Position numbers and translations under genes: made by a program. From Nocardia grenadensis NBRC 108939 (GTDB lineage Bacteria > Actinomycetota > Actinomycetes > Mycobacteriales > Mycobacteriaceae): a DNA stretch of 64,000 nucleotides. Positions 61,218 through 64,000 of this stretch are shown in pieces (position 1 is the first letter of the stretch; the number at the start of each line of letters is the position of its first letter). The notes under the pieces are model-generated. The model saw nothing but the letters and a program-made list of their open reading frames with translations, made no database searches and was not told the origin of the DNA. The stretch lies in NCBI RefSeq assembly GCF_001613445.1, contig NZ_BDCJ01000003.1, forward strand, positions 248,001-312,000, given 5' to 3'.

Positions 61218-61964
61218 CTACGCGCCGTATCCGCCGTCGATCCTCAGCACAGCACCGGTGACATAGGAGGCCTGCGGGCTGGCGAGGAAGACCACGCCTG
61301 CGGCGATCTCCTCCGGCCTGCCGTACCGCCCCATCGCCGTTGTCGGAAGAAACATGGGTGCGGCCGGGCCGTCGGCGGGGTTCATCTCGGTGTCGATGAA
61401 CCCCGGCTGGATGACGTTGACCGTGATGCCCCGGTGGGCCAGATCGCGGGCCGCGCCGCGGCTGTAGCCCTCCAGGGCCGACTTGGTACCCGCGTAGTCG
61501 GTCATCCCGGGAAAGCCCACCCGCGTTCCCACCCCCGAGCTGATACTCACGATCCGCCCGCCCTCGGGCAGCAGCGGGAACGCCGCCCGGATCGCGGCCA
61601 CCACACTGGTGTAATTGATGGCGAGTTGGCGATCCAAGGCGGACTCGTCGACATACTCGCCATCAATCGGGCCGCCGACGGTGACGCCCGCGTTGTTGAC
61701 CAGAATGTCCAGCTTCCCGAACCGCTGAACCACACTGTGGATCAGGCCCGCCGCCTGTGCCGCGTCCGACTGGTCGGCACGGAAAGCCTCCGCGCGGACG
61801 CCCTTCGCCTCCAGCTCGGCGACAACGGCCTCGGCCTGATCCGCCGAGGACGAGTAGCTGATCGCGATATCGGCTCCTTCGTCGGCCAGCGCCAGCGCCG
61901 ACGCCGCCCCCATTCCCCGCGATCCGCCGGTCACGATCGCCACTTTGTTGTCCAGCTTTCTCAT
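61218..61964 (-). CDS. Short-chain dehydrogenase/reductase (FabG-like)
   Basis: A 248-residue classical SDR. Cofactor motif VAIVTGGSRGMGAASALALA, N-A-G in ILVNNAGVTVGG, Ser in RIVSISSGVGTRVG, Y-x3-K in MTDYAGTKSALEG, and the C-terminal PEEIAAGVVFLASPQASYVT with GAVLRIDGGYGA. Absence of an acidic residue after strand 2 (SYSSSADQAEAV) favours NADP(H). ATG 61964 follows GGAAGTGGGAGC. It is divergent from a TetR gene and probably repressed by it through the 54-bp palindrome between them. Confidence 0.87.
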   Translation of the reverse strand: MRKLDNKVAIVTGGSRGMGAASALALADEGADIAISYSSSADQAEAVVAELEAKGVRAEAFRADQSDAAQAAGLIHSVVQRFGKLDILVNNAGVTVGGPIDGEYVDESALDRQLAINYTSVVAAIRAAFPLLPEGGRIVSISSGVGTRVGFPGMTDYAGTKSALEGYSRGAARDLAHRGITVNVIQPGFIDTEMNPADGPAAPMFLPTTAMGRYGRPEEIAAGVVFLASPQASYVTGAVLRIDGGYGA

Positions 61965-61999
61965 GTGCTCCCACTTCCTCGAGCGCGCCGTGCGACGAA

Positions 62000-62062
62000 G
62001 TTCTTGACTGTACGGTCCACAATATGCCCTTTATGGACCAGGCAGTCAAGAACCCGTATCCT
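62000..62062 (+). promoter_or_regulatory. Nested palindromic operator and leaderless promoter of the TetR gene
   Basis: An 11-bp outer repeat GTTCTTGACTG/CAGTCAAGAAC (62000-62010, 62043-62053) and a 6-bp inner repeat GGTCCA/TGGACC (62014-62019, 62034-62039) are both perfect and concentric. TATCCT (62057-62062) sits seven bases before the TetR ATG, with a weak -35-like TGGACC (62034-62039), so repressor binding would block the promoter. Confidence 0.65.
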
Positions 62063-62069
62063 GGTTCGC

Positions 62070-62684
62070 ATGGCACGTCCGCGAGCGTTCGACGAGAAGC
62101 AGGTGCTGAAGGCCGTCCGGGAGCAGTTCTGGGACGCCGGTTACGCCGCGACCTCGCTGGAAGACCTGATGCGGGTCAGCGGACTGGGCAAGGGCAGCCT
62201 CTATGCGGCATTCGGCGACAAGCGTCAGCTCTTCCTCCGGGCATTGCAGAGCTACACCGACGACAACCATGGCCACCTTCGGAAAGCCCTCGCCGAGGCC
62301 CCACGGGCCGTGGAGGCGCTACGCCTGCTCCTCGAAGCACCGATCGACGACCCGACCGGCACCGATACGCGGCGTGGCTGCCTGATGGCCAACAGCACCT
62401 GCGAACTCGGCAACGCCGATCCGGAGGTCCTCGTCCACGCCCACCGCACCTACGAGACCTCCACCGCGCTGATCGGTGACTGCGTCGCCCGCGCCCAACG
62501 CGAGGGGGACCTGCCGGCCGGAGCGGATCCGATCGCCCTGGCGCGAGCCCTCCTGGCCGCGCAACAGGGAATCGTGTTCATGGGCAGGACCGGACTGGAC
62601 AGGGCCACACTCACGGCCACGGCACGATCACTCGCGGCTCAACTCCTGCCGGACCACTCCAGCGACCGAATCGACAGGTGCTGA
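62070..62684 (+). CDS. TetR-family regulator, probably leaderless
   Basis: 204 residues. DNA-binding domain: PRAFDEKQVLKAVREQFWDA, GYAATSLEDLMRVSGLGKGS, LYAAFGDKRQLFLRALQSYT. The G-K-G-S-L-Y-A-A-F-G-D-K recognition region and the GCLMANSTCELGNADPEV stretch of the C-terminal domain define a common TetR subgroup that represses an adjacent SDR or oxidoreductase. The ATG at 62070 lies at the expected transcription start, with no ribosome-binding site. Confidence 0.87.
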   Translation: MARPRAFDEKQVLKAVREQFWDAGYAATSLEDLMRVSGLGKGSLYAAFGDKRQLFLRALQSYTDDNHGHLRKALAEAPRAVEALRLLLEAPIDDPTGTDTRRGCLMANSTCELGNADPEVLVHAHRTYETSTALIGDCVARAQREGDLPAGADPIALARALLAAQQGIVFMGRTGLDRATLTATARSLAAQLLPDHSSDRIDRC

Positions 62685-62823
62685 CGGTCCGTTCGCATCG
62701 CCTGTCCGATACTCGGGCACCGCGCTGTCCGCGCCCGGTTGACGACCCGGCCATCCGCGTTGTGCGGCGACCACCGGGCAATACATGCCCGTGTGTCACG
62801 TTGCCTCCGAATTCGGGATGCTC

Positions 62824-63587
62824 TCATGAGTCGCCGCGGCTCGCTTCGATTCCTCCGGCGGCGCGGTGCAGGGTGGCCACCAGAGTCGGTAACCGATTCG
62901 GGCGATAGCGGAGCGAAAGCATGGACACCGACAGCCCCGCCAGCGCGGTCCCGTCCGCGTCCCGCACCGGAACCCCGACCGCGACCACTCCGCGTTCCGA
63001 CAGCCCGTCGTTCAGCGCGAACCCCGCCCGGCGCACTGTGGAGAGCTGGGTGCGCAGACTCGGCAGATTCGGCCGTTCATCAGGACGTTCCGCTAGCGCG
63101 CCTCGTCGTAGAGTTCGTCCAATTCGGCTGCGCCGAGCTCCGCCAGCAGTACCAGACCGGCGGTCGTGCGATGGGTGGGGAACACCATCCCCACCCGCAG
63201 CGCCTGCCGGCACTCGACACTGGCTATGAACCGCGCCGTATCCCCGGCCCGGATCGTCAGGTTCGCCGACTCCCCCACCAGATCGACCAGTCGTTGCAGA
63301 TGAGATAGCGCAGCCGCCCGGAGCCGCGATGTCCGGGACTGCGAGTGCGTGGCCAGCTCGAGGACCGGGCCCGGGTGGTAGACCCGCTGCTCGTCCTGTA
63401 CCGCGAAATCCCGGTACACCAACGTCTGCAGCAACCGATGCGCGGTAGACCGCGCCACCCCGAGCCGTTCGGCGACCTGGCTGACGGTCAACCCGCCCTC
63501 CAGCTGCAGCATGACCGCTGCCCGCAGCGCGTGCTCCGCGCTGGTCACAACGTATGCCGGTGGTGTCTTCGGTTCCGTGTTGCCCAT
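62824..63587 (-). pseudogene. IclR-family regulator broken by a frameshift (GenR-like position)
   Basis: From ATG 63587 the frame encodes an IclR winged helix (VTSAEHALRAAVMLQLEGGL, VSQVAERLGVARSTAHRLLQ) and the first part of the ligand domain, then stops at about 63093 after LDELYDEAR. The next frame continues without loss: LAERPDERPNLPSLRTQLST, RRAGFALNDGLSERGVVAVG, VPVRDADGTALAGLSVSMLS, ending at 62824. One missing base near 63097 explains the break. It is divergent from a gentisate-dioxygenase-like gene, the usual place for its regulator. It may be a true mutation or a sequence error. Confidence 0.75.
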
Positions 63588-63594
63588 CTGTCCG

Positions 63595-63629
63595 TTCTGC
63601 TCTACAGAATTATCTGTTCTGCTGAATCG
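63595..63629. promoter_or_regulatory. IclR-type operator between regulator and dioxygenase genes
   Basis: A perfect inverted repeat TTCTG-N5-CAGAA (63595-63609) is followed by a partial copy TCTGTTCTGCTGAAT (63613-63627). It lies in the 63-base divergent intergenic region, as expected for an IclR binding site. Confidence 0.45.
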
Positions 63630-63650
63630 ACACGGGCCACTGTAGGCGAT

Positions 63651-64000
63651 ATGAGCACGACTGACACCCCCGTCCGGCTGCGGGCGGTCGCGGCGCCGGA
63701 CCAGCCGGACGTCACCCCCGCCCTCGAGGAGCTGTACCGCGGCTTCGAACAGGAGCTGCTGGTTCCGCTGTGGACCGAGATCGGCGATCTGATGCCGGCG
63801 CATCCGCGGTCGCGGGCGGTGCCGCATCTGTGGCGGTGGGAGAATCTGCTGCGGCTGGCGGCGCGGGCGGGCGATATCGTGCCGGTCGGTCGCGGGGGTG
63901 AGCGGCGGGCGATCGCACTGGCGAATCCGGCGCTCGGTGGGCGGCCGTTCGCGACGCCGACCTTGTGGGCCGCGATCCAGTATCTGATGCCCGGCGAGGA
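63651..64000 (+). CDS. Gentisate 1,2-dioxygenase-like cupin, 3' end beyond window
   Basis: The first ~116 residues are present: LEELYRGFEQELLVPLWTEI, GDLMPAHPRSRAVPHLWRWE, then NLLRLAARAGDIVPVGRGGE and RRAIALANPALGGRPFATPT, ending LWAAIQYLMPGE at the window edge, just before the first cupin metal-binding histidines would appear. This N-terminal layout is that of gentisate 1,2-dioxygenase and 1-hydroxy-2-naphthoate dioxygenase, Fe(II) enzymes that open the aromatic ring. The divergent IclR gene supports a gentisate-type aromatic catabolic operon continuing to the right. ATG 63651 has no clear ribosome-binding site. Confidence 0.82.
   Translation, partial: MSTTDTPVRLRAVAAPDQPDVTPALEELYRGFEQELLVPLWTEIGDLMPAHPRSRAVPHLWRWENLLRLAARAGDIVPVGRGGERRAIALANPALGGRPFATPTLWAAIQYLMPGE

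Noticed and set aside
1..64000. CRISPR arrays, complete insertion sequences, rRNA genes, phage attachment sites
   Set aside because: No regularly spaced repeats, transposase genes with terminal repeats, rRNA sequence or integrase gene was seen by reading; only gene fragments and the double-hairpin repeats suggest past rearrangement.

Overview
The window is about 70% GC. It looks like a chromosome segment from a mycolic-acid-containing actinobacterium, most probably Nocardia or a close relative. The support is a secreted antigen-85-type mycolyltransferase/esterase, type VII (ESX) secretion substrates with WXG100-like N-termini, a ketosteroid-hydroxylase-like Rieske oxygenase, Tap-family and LIP-family secreted hydrolases, many TetR/MarR/MerR/GntR/IclR regulators, and several promoters that put the start codon at or near the mRNA 5' end. 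This assignment is inference from gene content; no rRNA or tRNA gene was seen.

Layout. 0-10 kb: cold-shock-domain gene (cut by the left edge), MerR regulator, DHA2 exporter, DUF1206 membrane protein, a scar joining a thiolase fragment to a truncated DUF1684 gene, a flavin oxidoreductase, a GntR-hydroxylase pair, a fasciclin protein and a B12-binding-type MerR regulator. 10-20 kb: TetR/Rieske oxygenase/NAD(P)-dehydrogenase unit with a clear operator-promoter, MarR and nitronate monooxygenase genes, an ABC exporter plus two-component operon, and a ferritin-like protein. 20-28 kb: SDR/TetR pair with paired operators, a TetR with an eroded DNA-binding domain, a PucR regulator, a Gre-factor homologue behind a 24-codon ORF and two strong hairpins, and an S9 peptidase. 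28-36 kb: an ESX effector island with a ~1030-residue WXG100-type protein divergent from a WXG100 protein carrying a degenerate zincin domain. Next to it is a two-gene DUF6228/zinc-ribbon cassette flanked by two related double-hairpin repeats. 36-38.6 kb is full of decayed genes (MFS, isochorismatase, patatin).

38.6-44.5 kb is the most unusual part. A 21-residue ORF ending in Trp-Ser-Ser-Arg-His has a good promoter. Its stop codon overlaps the start of a cytochrome P450 that has a non-canonical heme loop and lacks the ExxR arginine. A radical SAM protein and a second, canonical P450 follow on the same strand, and a CooC/MinD-type ATPase is divergent. I read this as a candidate P450-modified RiPP pathway.

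44.8-64 kb: secreted hydrolases, then a KstR2-like TetR facing a nine-kilobase unit (a five-gene branched-chain-type ABC importer, an acyl-CoA ligase and a mycofactocin-type SDR) preceded by CAAG/CTTG palindromes. Then come a mycolyltransferase-like esterase, a Mut7-C RNase-fold protein, a LysM-esterase fusion and an SDR/TetR pair around a large nested palindrome. Last is a frameshifted IclR regulator divergent from a gentisate-dioxygenase-like gene cut by the right edge.

Functions are assigned by reading motifs by eye. No database search was run.
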